In this document: positions 44,089-59,336 of the stretch, piece by piece
How the letters are laid out: each line of letters starts with the position of its first letter
How positions within the stretch are numbered: the first letter of the stretch is position 1
NCBI GenBank assembly: GCA_030340625.1
Contig: JAOPHQ010000661.1
Span: forward strand, 1 to 64,000
Length of the DNA: 64,000 nt
Reading direction: 5' to 3'
DNA from: Merluccius polli
Lineage: Eukaryota > Chordata > Actinopteri > Gadiformes > Merlucciidae
Translations under genes and position numbers: made by a program
Notes under the pieces: model-generated
Database searches by the model: none
Seen by the model: the letters and a program-made list of their open reading frames with translations, nothing else
What the model was told of the DNA's origin: nothing

Positions 44089-44272
44089 CAGAACATGATG
44101 GGGCCACAGCGGATGGTGAGGAAGAGCCAGATGATGAAGGGTCCTGTGCAGGAGCACACGCCGTACTTGAGGATGGCGGTCAGGCTGTCACGGAGATGGA
44201 CAGCTGGACGAAACCAGTGATGAACCATGCCACCCAGTGTACTGCGTTGTTCAGACCCATCATCTTCATCAC
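44089..44272 (-). CDS. abca2: abca2 exon 17, inverted copy, damaged
   Basis: Seven bases are missing relative to the 191-base left exon, in scattered single losses (for example 'tgatggggccacag' for 'tgatggtggccacag'), so the TM3-TM4 frame is broken. Confidence 0.9.
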
Positions 44273-46363
44273 CTTCAGGAGATAAGAAGACTTTAAACGA
44301 CTGTTTACATCTTCATCACCTTCAGGAGATATGAAGTCTTTTAAACTGCTGTTACATCTTCATAACCTTCAGGGAGATAAGAAGACTTTTAAACGACTGT
44401 TTACATCTTCATCACCTTCAGGGAGATATGAAGTCTTTTAAACTGCTGTTACATCTTCATAACCTTCAGGAGATAAGAAGACTTTTAAACGACTGTTTAC
44501 ATCTTCATCACCTTCAGGAGATATGAAGACGTTTTAATTTAGCAATAAGCCACGAGAGGCCGTAGTTTACAGTGATTTTAGAACAGCTAGGGGCGTTGTT
44601 AGGCAAGCCGCGAAAGGTAGCTTATTGCTTTTATAAAACGGTTACTAAAATGGTTACTATAGACCACCTAGTAAGATTTCACAAAATAAACACACAGTAA
44701 CATAAAATGCAATAATTTTACATATCATCCACCAAGCAATATTGTTCCTCAAGAGAGCAAAATGGTTGCCAAACGACACAGTAAATGCATACAGGCCATT
44801 AATACTAAAAACGAATTCTTATGCGATCACAGGTTGTGTGAGTATTTTACAACGGTTTTCAGCCAATCAGAATCAAGGACCGAACTATACCGTTTTATAA
44901 AGTACGGTTTACGTCTTCATCACCTTCAAACAGTAAGGGTATGAAGACGTTTAAAAAATTGGCTTACATCCTCAAAACTTCCAATCAAATAAAATATATG
45001 ACAGTTTTAAACTACTGTTACATCTTCATCTATTTTAAACTGTTTTTAACTACCGTTACGTCTTCATCATCTTCAAACTGTAAGGGCTTAAAGACATTTT
45101 AAAATACAGACTACATCTTCCAAACATGTTGAAAACCCTGGTTTCTTTTACCTGCCAAATGTTCAAATCTACCCGCCATTGGCATGTTGACAGGTGTTAA
45201 TTTTGGACCCTCAGGACACAGGAAGCTGTCATGTTAGTGTCAGTCAGACAGTTAGGATGACAGGTGATGCTGATAGGCGGACAGACAAGATAGGTGACCC
45301 TGTGTGTGTCTGACCTCTTTCAGACAGACAGACAACAGGATGAAACGACACAAACAGACGGATAGACGGACAGGCAGGCAGATTGAGCAGCAGACAGCGA
45401 GACAGACAGACAGGGGAGCCATGTATCTGACCTCTTTGAGGAGGCAGACGAAAGACAGACAAGCCCTATATCTGACCTCTTTGAGGCGGTGCTCCTTCTC
45501 AGCGACGATGTGTTGGATCATCATGGCTACGGAGTACACCCAGGAGATCACCATGCATAGAGGCATCATGTGCTCGATGACAAACAGAAAACTACAAGAC
45601 ACGCACAAACGACAACACACAAACGTCGGTGTCCAGACATGCCAACCTCAACAGTATTAGTGACACACACTGCTTCTAACAAGACCTTCACTCTACTCTT
45701 ATAAAACTAATTTATTTTTCAGGGAACATATACAAAGACATGAATCTCGCACACAGAGAAGAGATGCATTGTGCCAGATTTATCTACTAGCTAATTTCCA
45801 TCTGCAGTCCCATGGGCAGGTTGACACAAACACTAATAAAATGAATACAAATACAGGTTCAAAATACAATAAATACTAAAATCATTGATCCAAATAGTAC
45901 AGTTCATCTTATACCCAACAGAATTGCAATAATTGTAATAATTCCCACTCCACCCCTCCCTCTGTCAACAATTTCCAGCAGTACCCCCCCCCCCCCCCCC
46001 CCTTAATGTAAAGCATCATGTCATAATACATTCATAGATACAGGAACACATAGACCAAGGTGTTCTTATTAGGCGTACTGGACAGAGGTCCTTACTCGTC
46101 CACGGTTAGCAGGGTACGGGAACATCTGGACGTAGTTCCCCGGCTCCACCACGTCGTGACCCACAAACGTGTTGATGATCGCTCTCTCCATCATGTCTGA
46201 GAACCGAGGGGATGGAGGTGGAGGAGAGAGAGAGATAGAGGCCAGGGAAGAGAGAAGAAAAACATTCACAATCTGATCCTTTTATGATCGATAGGGAGAG
46301 GTGAAAAAAATAACCAAAGGTCATCTGGGCCCTATCCATCATGCTAAGATAGAGAGGAGAGAG

Positions 46364-46399
<36 letters not shown>

Positions 46400-49300
46400 C
46401 GAGAGACCGAGAGAGAGAGAGAAACCGTGAGAGGAGAGAGAGAGAGAGAGAGAAACCGAGAGAGAGGAGAGAGAGAGAGAGAGAGAGAAGAGAGAGACTG
46501 AGAGAGCAAGAGACGCGAGAGAGAGACAGACAGACAGAGAGAGAGAGAGGGCAAGAGACAGAGAGACAGAGGAAGAGACAGACCGAGATGGGAGACGGAG
46601 AGACAAGAAAAGAGAAGAAGAGAGAGAGACAGGAGAGAGCGGACAGACAGTGATACTGATATGGCCAGTGAATGCGTGAAGCCAGCATACACATTTCTTC
46701 TCCAAACCACTAAGATAAAACAAGCGGTCTCCACAGAGAGCCTAACATCTCCATACACTCAGAGAGAGCCATCAACGCCCCAGGGAGTAAAACTGCTGCA
46801 ACAAAATATGTTTTTATCTCTCTTCTCCCTCCTCAATCACCCGAGACGAGGGGATGATAGAGAGCATCCTAAACTCTAGACGCTGGAGAAAAGTACAAAT
46901 GCTTTTTAAAAATCACTTTGTCGTCTGGGGAATGCCTCCCTCTAACTAGTCACACTGTCCCCGTCAAGTAGAATGGGTCGTCCTGCAAATTGACAACCAT
47001 TTTATTTGTCCCCCTCCTCCCTCCTCCCTTCCCCTCCTGAATAAAAGGATGACTTTCACGACAAGAAAGTGCCGTCTCTGCAACGGCATCACTCTCTTCA
47101 GCAGGTGCTGGAAACTTGAGGAAGTACGACTCTAAGCGGTTTACTAACAGAGAAGTCCTTTATGGTGAATCCTTTATGGCGAAGCTAAAACAACGACGAA
47201 GGCGTTGTTTTAGCTTCGCCATAAAGGATTTATTCTCAGCGGTACTGAAGCTATTGTTGGTGTTTGATTCATTGCCCCGGGCCTGAAGGCACCTGCAAGA
47301 GCACCTAAAACGACTACCAGTCGACAAAAAAAATGACGTCACTTTCAACCACATGCCGTTATTTTAGCAGCCGAGGCACACGCAGGTTTCACGATGTTTC
47401 ATGGGTCTGACCACATACGACTCAAGACAACAGCTATGTTAGTCACCATTGCACTCTTTCAGGGCTTCACAGGTCCACATTATACAGCACCCACTAACCC
47501 TAAACCCTCTAAAGGAAGAAAAAACCCCAGAGGGAAGAAACCTTGCGAAGGAACAGAAAAGATGGGGTGTTTGTACTCTCACCAAAAGGGTTCTGGTTCC
47601 AACCCCAATGTCCACAGTCTCCCTGTAGGCATCCTTGAGCAAGATGCCTTCTAACCCCCTGCTTCTGTATTACATGCATCTAAAATACACTGCGAGTTTG
47701 TTTGGACATTTAATATTTAGCAGACAGAGGTTTCAAAAGTCGCTTTCCTGTCTCTTTTGATGGCACATAATCCTCTGTGACTACATATGAATTTCCAGTC
47801 TGGGATTTAATAAAGTACCATCTTATCTTATTTAACCATAGCTAAATAGCACATCTAAGGGCCGTGGCCCACCCACCTTGTATCCAGACGAAGCCGTACA
47901 GGAAGTAGAACTTGCCGCCCGTGTTGGGGTCCCGGCCGCCAGTACGCACGTCGGATCTCGTTGGTCTTCTCTGTGAAGCTGGAGTTCTGGCGGATCTTGT
48001 AGAGAACGTGGGGGGGGCAGCGAACCGTCTGGGTCGGTCTGGAAGATCACACCTGGGGGTGTGTGGTGTGTGTGTGTGTGGTGTGTTGTGGTGGGGGGGG
48101 GGTTAATGGCTATCTCAGAGCAGGGGTGTGTTCAGGGGAGGGGCCTGGGGTTTTTACATTTGATTTGTCTTTCATTATCTGAAAATCACTTTGAATTGCA
48201 TTTGCTTGCCTGAATGGTACTATATAAATAAAGTTGAATGATTAATTGGGGTGGCACATGCCCCCCAACAAAAATTGGAGAACAAACACTAAATGAAAAT
48301 AACGTATGTGTATACACGTATAAGTTGTCTACACAGCACCTCCCCTACTGAATTAGTCTGGACACGCCCCAGAGAGCTGCTCTGGCCTCTGCATGCAGAT
48401 CGATACTTCAAACAGTAAGTAAGATCAAGGAGGAAGAACCTAGAAGGTCACTTATGATGCAGTGGTACCACCAACTTGGCCGCCCTATGTGGCTATTGGT
48501 CACAGACATTAAGAGCAAACATCTCATGAAAATGGAGAAGCAAAATTAAAATGATGACAAGACTAGAGGGTGAAAGGTCATAGACTCACCTAAGCGAAGA
48601 CCGAGACGTTGTCCTGGTAGGCCTGGTTCAGGGTGTAGTTCACGATGCTGTCCTCGTCATGAAACCCTTTGAAGATTCCACGCTCACCTGCAGGGGTGCG
48701 TGCATGTGCGGTGCAAGTGTGTGAATGTGCATGTGTGAATGTGGGCGTGCATGCATATGTGTGGGTGTATGGTTAGTGTGCATGTGTGCATGTTGCATGC
48801 ATGTGTATATGTTTTTATTTGTTAGAGTGTGTGGTGTTTGTATTTGTTAGTGTGCATGCATGTGTATATGTTTGTATTTGTTAGTGTGCATGTTTGTGTT
48901 TGTTAGGGTGCATGCATGTGCTATGTTTGTATTTGTTAGTGTGCATGGTTGGTATTTGTTAGTGTGCATGTTTGTATTTGTTAGTGTGCATGTTTGGTAT
49001 TTGTTAGTGTGCATGTTTGTATTTGTTAGTGTGCATGTTTGGATTTGTTTAGGGGTGCATGTTTGTATTTTGTGAGGGTGCATGTGTGCATGCATGTGTA
49101 TATGTTTGTATTTGTTAGTGTACAGCATGTGTATATGTTTGTATTTGTTAGTGTGCATGCAATGTGTATATGTTTGTATTTGTTAGTGTCATGTTTGTAT
49201 TTGTTAGGGTGCATGGTGTGCATGCATTGTGTATATGTTGTATTTGTTAGTGTACTTGCATGTGTATAGTGTTTGTATGTAGGGTGCGTGTGTGCATGCA

Positions 49301-52300
49301 TGTGTATATTTTGGTATTTGTTAGTGTGCATGCATGCACGTGTGGAAATGGGAGGTAAAAATAAAGACACAGTTGACTCCTGAAGACCACAGCAGCTATT
49401 CTTAGCCTAGTGCTGAGCTCCTGTCCCGAGATCCTGCAGAGGTAGGTATGTTGTAGCAGCCGGCTAGCTGTTCCAGTCCTGAGCAATAGGACAGTGTTTC
49501 TCTGCTCAGTCCTAACTGGGCCACAGAGTCAACTGGCTTCAGTCCCGACACAGTGAGCCAGGAGGCGACCTTGGCTATCTGGGGGCGTCTGCGCTCATTC
49601 CCACCCACACCACGATGTGCTTGTGGTCATCATTAGCATTAGCATTGCTGACGTTAAACAACACCATTTAAAAGGTTAACTACACTTACAGGAATAATTG
49701 TCCTGCCTTCTTTTTTACCCAAAATTGCCCCATGTCTCTATATAATGCCATGAAGTTGTGTGTGGGGAGGGAGGGGTCTCTCTCTCTCTCTCTCTCGTTT
49801 GTGTGTGTGCACGTGTTCTTATGTTTTTAAGTGTGTGTGTGTGTTGTGTGTGTGTGTGTGTTTGTGGGTTTATATTTTGTGTGTGTGTCCTAGTGAGAGG
49901 ATGAGTGTTTGTGTGTGTTTGTGTGTTTGCGTGCGTGTGTGTGTGTGTGCTAAAGTGAGAGTAATGTGTGTGTGTGTGGTTTTGTATTGTGTGAGGGAGT
50001 GCTTTACGTATATCCTACGTGTAGTGTGTATCGTTTTATGCAGTGGCGTAACTATCGACGGTGGGGGGGGGGGGCCCATGAAGAAGAAAGGAAGTGTCCC
50101 TAGCGTGTGTGTGTGGTGTGTGTGAGGCGGTTGGGAGAAGCTCTTCCTGTATGGAGGTCGGTGCAGACATGGCGTCTGGCCTCCAGTTCCACCACACGGC
50201 CTTGCTATTGTTCTGTCCCTCACTCCCTCGTCCTGTCTTGTCTCCTGACACAACCAGGCCCCCACCCCAACACCTCCACCTCTCCACCATCTACCCTCCA
50301 GCTGCACCCCTCTCCCTCTCCCTCTCTCTCTCCCTCTCTCTCGCTCTCTCTCTCCATCTCGCTCCCTCTCTCTCCCTCTCTCTCTCTCTCCAAACCAAGT
50401 GTACTTGACTGGACAGGGAGGGACTGACCTTGGACATGAAGCGCGTCCAGCCGCAGGCTGCGTTGTCTATGTGTCCAGCTGCTCCAGGAGGGTGGAGGTT
50501 GTTGGGGAGGGTGTAGTTCCCCTCAAGCAGACCCTGACCAGCTCACTGTCTGTGGAGTTCAGCACCTCTGGGTTCCCCTGCAGTTCCTGGGACAGCTGGG
50601 GAGAGACGAGAGGTGGTGAAGGGTGGTGGGGGTTGGTGTTGGTTGTGGGGTGAAGGTAGCCAAGTAACTAACTCACTAAAATCTTTCATCTCTAAAAGCT
50701 TGGAGACATAATTGTATACATTCATTTACATTTTATTTTGTATTCTTTTTTTTTCGTTAAAGCAGGCATTTATTCACCAAGGCTTGGTTTAACCAAAATA
50801 AACTAAAGTGAAAAAGTGAATATAATGAATGCAAACAAATAAAAAATACAATGAATAAATGAATGAATGAAGGGAATTAGAATTAAAGAATAAAATACTA
50901 AAAAAGTGAATAATAAATACTCGATGGCAGGCTAAGTTAAAAGTATATGTAGGAAAGTAAATATTACTAGTTGAATTACAGTGTTTCCAGTACCATTAAC
51001 AACCAATAGGATGCCTGGAGGAGTTACTAGGTGGGAGGAGTTACTGGGTGGAGGGTTACTGGTGGGAGGAGTTACCTTCTGTTTTGTTCTGCTCCATGAA
51101 TTTGTACAGCACTTTGGTCAACACTGGTTGTTTTTAAATGTGCACTATAAATAAACTATGAATAAATTGTACTTGATTTGGTGGGAGGAGTTACCTGTTG
51201 GAGCCAGGCCAGGTGGTCGTGCAGACGTCCGTCCTCTAGGAAGGTCCTGAGCTGGGCTGAGATGTTGAGCCAGACCCGAGCGTAGTGCGTCACATTCCCC
51301 ACGAACGCAAATGTCTCGTTGGCCTGCCGTGGGTTACAGACAAACAGAGGATCTATGTCTCCATTTGGTGTACAGGTGATGAAACGGTTACTGTGCATAA
51401 GATAAGGTCTTCATAGTTGTTGTCGAGTTGAATAAACAGTACAGCTTAAATGTACTGTAGGTTTAGCAAGGTGTATATGCTCCAAATGCTTATCCTGAAC
51501 CTTGTTATAAGCTAATATGCCAAGAGCCCTGCCGGAGCGCCCGCAGCGCTGCTCGTACTTGCCTTCTGAATGACTTTATCCACCTGGGAACCGATGGGGG
51601 AATAGAGGATCTTGGGATTTGTAGTCATCAAATGCACCAGTAAGCCCAGATTCCTCTGTTCCTTGCTGGTGAAGCCAAGAGAACTCATGTTCCCCTGCTT
51701 CAACGCCTCAGGCTCGATGATCCTGGGGGAGAGAGAAGGAGCAGATGTTAATAGTCCATCTGGCTCCACTTCGCTCACTCGTCTTTATGGTGCCTCATTA
51801 AAGCAGAAAGTGGAGATCACCCCCCAGGAGGAAACTCCAGGTCCTGAAACTCCACCACAGTATACCAAATCAACCCTGTTGCTAATGAGCACAATCTAGA
51901 CGCGCAACCAATCAGTCAATATGACCAGTTGAGTTAAGTTGGAGCAAAAACACAGTATGGCTTACTTCCTGAACCTGGAGTTTTCCACAACAGGTCATCT
52001 TTCACTGCACCTTGCCCAGAAAAACGATCCTGTGTCCTCTGAGATGTGTCTCAGCAGAGCTGTACATAAACTGCTTGTGTGTAGGTTTGTTTGTGCGCTT
52101 CATGCAGTCTTTTGGTGGTTGTTTGTTATTTCGTGGCAATGCCGCTAACTCTTGTGGGTCAGTTCCAGTAGTGTGAGCTTAACAGCATTTAAAAAGCTTG
52201 TTAGTGCTCTACAGAGGTAAGGGGTATCAGAGTAGGTGCATGATTGATACTTTGACCTTGGCCTGCTGTTTCTGACTCATTTGATGAAAGAAAAATAGAA

Positions 52301-53764
52301 AACTAGGGCCAGGATAGCGTAGTGGCTCGGGTGTTTGACTTTCATACAAAAAGGTACTGGGCTCAATGTCCACAGTCCCACAGTCTACCTGTAGGCCTTC
52401 TAGAGCAGGATTCTAGACCTGCTCTTTAATGACATGCATCTAAACTTACTGTAAGTGGCTTTGGCTAATCTGCTAAATAGTCAAGGGCAAACAAACATTA
52501 AATGACATTTAGTCATGTAGCAGACGCCTTAATCAAAAAGCAACTTACAAGTGAGGCTGAGAACAATAAAAGAATGCAATAAAGATTGGAGTAGTAGTAA
52601 AAAGGTTTCAAAACTGTATTCTTAGTTTAGTTACAAAAATGAGTTAGTTACAAAAATATAACTGGATTGAGTGCTGAGTAGCCATTGAGTCAGAAATGAT
52701 AGATTATAGATTCCACGCTAATGTTTACATTTTACAACCATCCCGTTCCTTACCGGTTGTTTCCACACAGGATGGGCTGCAGCCCCGCCCACAGCTGCAC
52801 GAAGGCCGAGAACTGGGACCTGGGGTTTTCCTGCTCCTCCTTCCCATCTTCTCCTCCCTTGCCGTCCCCTTCCTTGCCCTCTCCCTCCGCCTCTCCTCCA
52901 TCGGGCGTTTCGGTGGCATTGGGACCAGGCCCACCCCCCCAGGCGGTGGAGTTAGGCGGCCAGGCGGTGAGGTTGGAGGCGGGGCCTGCCGCGGCGGCAT
53001 GGCCTGAGGGAGGGGTGCGGCCAGCGCAGGCTCCCTTAGGGAGGAGGCGGGCGAGGCCAGAGAGGAGGTCCACGTCTCTGAGGAGCTGCTCCACGTGCGC
53101 CAGGTCCTTCAGGAGGGGAGGCCAGCCGAGGGCGGGGGAGCGGGGAAGAAGAGTTGAACAGGTGGAGCTGGGAGGAGGAGGTACAGGAGGATCACATGAA
53201 TTGAACTGAATTTTATTTGATAGGGATGATGCAATTTAACAGTTTCAATTAGGGTTGAACGATATGGTCAAAAAAATCATATTGTGATTGTTTTGACAGA
53301 TATTGTGATTGCGATATGATTCACTATTAGTGGGAATGATCATTTCTGCATCGCAATTTTCATTTTCATTGAAAATTAAAAATGTTCTTGCATCTGGAGG
53401 AAAAATGTGTAGGCCAGGGCATCTCTGCAGCACTACAGTACTTCATTTATAATGGTGTTATATATTTACATTTACACATTCTACCCTTATCGCAGCTCCT
53501 TGGATATTGCACTTGGCCAATATTTTGATTAATTGTTCAGCCCACTGATACTCTCTGCACAGAGAGTTTATAGCTATTGCTAATTTTCAACTCCTGTCCC
53601 TAGATGGGCTTTTATATGTGCAGTGTAATTAAAATATACATCATAAACATCATACATAAAACCACAATACACTACAGACATGGAAATACAATAAAATACA
53701 CATACCACAAGACACCAACACACATACACCTATACAGTATATATATATACAGTATATATATACA

Positions 53765-53820
<56 letters not shown>

Positions 53821-54107
53821 CAATACAGCTCTAGTTTGCTTTTAGCAGCACTAAACCTTTGTTGTAAAATGTTTTATATCTGGAATGAATTAACTTAATG
53901 TTACTATGCTATGGACATACATGTCCCTGGACTCATACAACATCACTGGATTACAAAAAAAGTACACTTATTCATGACTAGGATACTAGAATATCAATCT
54001 AGAGCTCAGTGCATAGTTAAATAAGACAACAAGTATTGGAAGAATTAAATATCAATATTATTAATTTAGTGAGAATTGATGTAACAACTGAAAATCAAAT
54101 TACAATG

Positions 54108-54152
<45 letters not shown>

Positions 54153-55465
54153 TATCAATCACACTCTGAGTCTTCAGCTGCTCCCTCAGAGTCTGGCTCA
54201 GTGCTCCAAACCGCTCTTTCCTCTGCCCTGCCCCCCCGGCGCAGAGCACACCGCGATAGGCTGCCAGCAGCGACCGCTTCTTCTCGGGGACCAATAGGAG
54301 CCTGGCTAGCTCACTGCTCCCCGCCTCCTCCTCCATCCCCGCAGGTCAGGACTTCAAGTATGGCTCCGGTGAGAATTACACCCTGGGAAAGATTTGAGTT
54401 GTTAAAGGTGCTCTAGGTTAGATTTAAGTTGCTAAGAGAGAGAGCAGAAAAGAGTAGAAGAGAGCAAGATTTTGAAACAACCAAAAGAAAAACTACTATG
54501 AGATTTAAACAAAATCTCATAGTAACATAGTAGGACTGCTGGATCAGTAGTTCTGCTATAACATAGTAGGACTGCTGGATCAGAAGTTCTGCTATAACAT
54601 AGTAGGACTGCTGGGTCAGTAGTTCTGCTATAACATAGTAGGACCGCTGGATCTGTAGTTCTGCTATAACATAGTAGGACTGCTGGATCAGAAGTTCTGC
54701 TATAACATAGTAGGACTGCTGGATCAGTAGTTCTGCTATAACATAGTAGGACTGCTGGATCAGAAGTTCTGCTATAACATAGTAGGACCGCTGGATCTGT
54801 AGTTCTGCTATAACATAGTAGGACCGCTGGATCTGTAGTTCTGCTATAACATAGTAGGACTGATGGATCAGTAGTTCTGCTATAACATAGTAGGACTGCT
54901 GGATCAGAAGTTCTGCTATAACATAGTAGGACCGCTGGATCTGTAGTTCTGCTATAACATAGTAGGACTGCTGGATCTGTAGTTCTGCTATAACATAGTA
55001 GGACTGCTGGATCAGAAGTTCTGCTATAACATAGTAGGACTGCTGGATCAGTAGTTCTGCTATAACATAGTAGGACTGCTGGGTCAGTAGTTCTGCTATA
55101 ACATAGTAGGACTGCTGGGTCAGTAGTTCTGCTATAACATAGTAGGACTGCTGGATCAGTAGTTCTGCTATAACATAGTAGGACTGCTGGATCAGTAGTT
55201 CTGCTATAACATAGTAGTCCCAGACTATCCTGCCCGTACCTCCACCTGCTGGAGCTCCTGGGGGGCATAGCGCTGGACCTCCCCGCTGGCCAGGCCCAGC
55301 GTCTGGGACAGCAGCCTGACCAGAGCCTGCCGATCCCGGGCCTCGCCGGAGGGGTCCCTGAGGGCCTTGTGGAGCAGGCCCCCGTCGAGACCCCGCAGAC
55401 CTCCCAGCAACCTTTGCTGTGGCAGAGAAAGAGGTAGAGAGAGAAAGAGGTAGTGAGTGAGGGTG

Positions 55466-55524
<59 letters not shown>

Positions 55525-55527
55525 GAC

Positions 55528-55560
<33 letters not shown>

Positions 55561-56058
55561 CAGAGACAGAGAGAGAGAGACAGAGATCACAATTTGACTC
55601 TGAAAATAACCGTTAGTTGCAGCCCTAGTGTGTATAGAGTACCTCCAGGTGTAGGACCCCCTCCCCCGGCTTGTGTCCACTGTGTTTGGAGCCCTGGGTC
55701 TGGGTCTCAGCCTGGGTCTGGGTGTCATCCTGGGTCTGGGTCTGGGTCTCATCCTGGGTCTGGGTCTGGGTCTCATCCTGGGTCTGGGTCTGGGTCTCTT
55801 CCTGGGTCTGATCATGGGTCTGGGTGTGAGTGTCTTTGGGATACGAGCCAAAGACAAGGCTGTAGACCTGCCAAGTGCAGAGGGATAGAGATATAGTGAG
55901 CTGGGCTGCTTGTGCATTTTTTTCCCCACACACACAATCTCTCTCTTATACTTGTGCGTGTGTGTGAATGTATATTATATGTGGCCTACAGCCAAGTAAT
56001 AATAAAGTACTAACGCTGAATTAGCTTAAAGATCCATTATCCTAATTACAAATTTTAA

Positions 56059-56144
<86 letters not shown>

Positions 56145-59106
56145 CCCTGAGCTCCTTGCCAGCACCAACACCTATATAGCCATGTGGATAAGAAAGGGCT
56201 TCCATTTGAGCTAATTTCAACATCATGGACTACAGTAGTGAGATGGACTAGAGAAGGGTGTTGGACTACAGTAGGTTTTTCTTTGGACTATAGTAAGGTG
56301 CATGTCCTTGCGTTGGGGTGAAGGAAGAAAGAGAGCGAGAGAAAGAGAGAGAGAGAGCGAGAGCAAGAGAGAGATCGAGAGCAAGAGAGAGAGAGCGATG
56401 TATTGATTTCAATTTATTTCTCTGTTCTGTCTCAGCTGCTGTGGACCCCAAATGTACTATCAATAAATTACATCTTATCTTGGAGAGAGAGACTGTGAGT
56501 TGAGGTGGCGGCAGAGAGTGAGTGATGGTGAGGGGAGTGAATTAGGAGTGAGTGTTGAGGCGGTACGGCACGCGTGTCAGCTGACCTCCGGGAGGCTGAT
56601 GGGCGTGGTCAGCAGCAGATGGGCAGCGGCCTCTGGCAGAGAGAGGTTCTTCACCAGGAACCTCTGGAAAACCGACTGGTTCCGCAACACACTGGCCAGG
56701 GTGAAGCCTGCACACACACACACACACACACTTTATAATACACAATATAAGCATGAAGTATGGTCATTGTTAAACTTATATATTGAAACTCTTCTCTCTC
56801 ATCCATCCGTTTGTCACTCTCTCCCTCCCTCTCTCCCTCTCTCCCTCCCTCCTTCCCAATTATAGAACCTGCGTTCCAGCTTTCGCCTCCACTTTATACA
56901 CGTCGCCGCTGTCCACATCGATATTAATGTAATGCATTTAACATAGCGTGCGAGTTAAGGAGTTGGACTCGGATGCGGATTCTCAGAGACGGGCGTAAAA
57001 ATAAAATAAAATAATCGAACTAAACCAAATCACAGGAGAGACGGAGCCAGGCGGACCGGTTGCTAGGGGCAACAGGCATAAGACCCGAGCAGCCGCAGTG
57101 GAACAGAAGATGCCGTCTTAAAGCAGAGCCGAACCCCAACACCACATGTACATTGGTTTGCATTAGACGACTCCCTCTGTAGGTTAAACACATGCTATAG
57201 TATGCATATTAACCTCTGACTGGCTGATAGTTACCCGGTCACCTGCTGAAGTATTGATGCGACACACCTGTCCTCCGCTTATTGAAACTGAATTGAGGGC
57301 GTGTTTACAGAGGAGCCGGACACCCTGCGGCCCCAGAATGAAAAATAAAACTGGAAGCGTTTTTTTCCAGGCGGGGAGGGTTTGGCTCTAAGGATTGAAG
57401 TGAAACACACAACAGGAGGGAGGGGCTAAGATGTAACAGTGGCGACAACACCAGATGTGGTTGTGGTCCACGTTGACATGCTGTAACCATGGCAGACTGT
57501 CCTCCAACTCATACGCTCACTGTTGTCGTTTTGCATGCACCCGAATTTACGACTCATTGTTACGTTTAGCGTAACCTCCGGCCCTAAAAGGCTGACTCCA
57601 CTTTTCGTTGTACGACCGTTAATATGTCACTTTATTAAGTTTTAAAAACATTTCAGGCGAGAAAGTAACAACGTAGATCCCAAATACGTAGTCAATTTGT
57701 CCAAATATAGCCTATTTTAAAATTTCCTTCCGACGTTGCTATACAACTGTCATGCTAGCAACGGTACGAAGTAAACTCATTTCCGGCTGTTTACAAAATA
57801 AAAGCTTAGAGACAGTGACAATGCTTTTGTTTTGAAGACAGGATATGAAAACCTACTTCTAGCTAACTTTACCCTAACCCTAACCCTAAACCTAACCCCT
57901 AACTCTAACCCTAACCCCTAACCCTAACCCTAACCCCTAACTCTAACCCTAACCCCTAACCCTAACCCTAACCCCTAACTCTAACCCTAACCCCTAACCC
58001 TAACCCTAACCCCTAACTCTAACCCTAACCCTAAACCTAACCCTTAATATCACCCACAATGGTCATCGGCGATAAATATCTATTTCCCCTTGTCACGGAC
58101 AGGGGGCGCTGGGGGCACTCTTTGAAAAAAACGCTCCAGTGGGTCGTATTCTAGTGCATGAACAAACGACAACAGTGAGCGTATGAGTTGGAGGACTTGT
58201 TGAACCATGGTGATAGCTCACCTTGGGTGTGGTTATGGTCCACGTTGTCATGCTGTAACCATGGTGATGGCTCACCTTGGGTGTGGTTGTGGTCCGGGTC
58301 TGGGGGGGAGGTCCTCAGGCTGTCCAGGTGTTGCTGCAGGGCCTCCATCTCCTGGCCCAGACCCGGTCGCTGGGAGCTGAACAGCTGGTTCTGCTCCACC
58401 ACCTCGTTGATACGCTCCAACAGCTGGGTCACTCTGCAACCAGATGTTCAGCCGCTTACTAACGCCCACTTACAGTACTAACTCACCTACTTAATATCTC
58501 ACTCACTTTCTCTATCTTACCAACTCTCCCTCACCCAACTAGTAACCCCTCACTCACTCACTCACCTCCCCTTATTCACTCACTCACCTCACCCACCTCA
58601 TCTAACAAACTCACGTTGAGTTGTTGTACTGCAGGTACACTAACTCATTAACTAACTAACTGACAAACTAACTCACTAACTAACTAACCAACCCGTGGTG
58701 TTAACTCACGTTGAGTTGTTGTACTGCAGGAAGCCGAACGCGTCCCTCTGTCCGTCGGGACACAGGGACTGCATGATGGGGATGATCCCAGCGGAGGTGA
58801 GGGGCGCCGCACTGTAGAAGGCTGGCCAGGGTCACGGGATGGGGTTAAAGGTTAAAGGTCAAGAAGAAGAGAGGGTATTGGAAAAAAAGTACATTCAACG
58901 GACACAGAAGTAGAAAAGTGTCAGGGATGGTTGGAGGAGCTGGAAAGGATGGTGACCATTTTAATAGTCAATGGTGAAGTAGAAGTTGTCATCAAGGAAG
59001 AGAAATAAGCAACAAAAATGGCTGTCTATTTATGAACAGAGAGATGCGATGTACAGCTCACAAAAGAGAAAACAGGCATCATTAGCCATTGATTTTAGTA
59101 ACCCCG

Positions 59107-59160
<54 letters not shown>

Positions 59161-59300
59161 AACCAATGGATGGATGAAAAGGATGACACATTTTAAAAGG
59201 GGAGTTGGAAGAGAGCAACTATTAAACAACTATTAAATAGAAAGAGAGCGAGATCGAGAGCGAGAGAGAGAGACAGCAAGAGAGAGAGAGAGAGAGAGAG

Positions 59301-59336
<36 letters not shown>

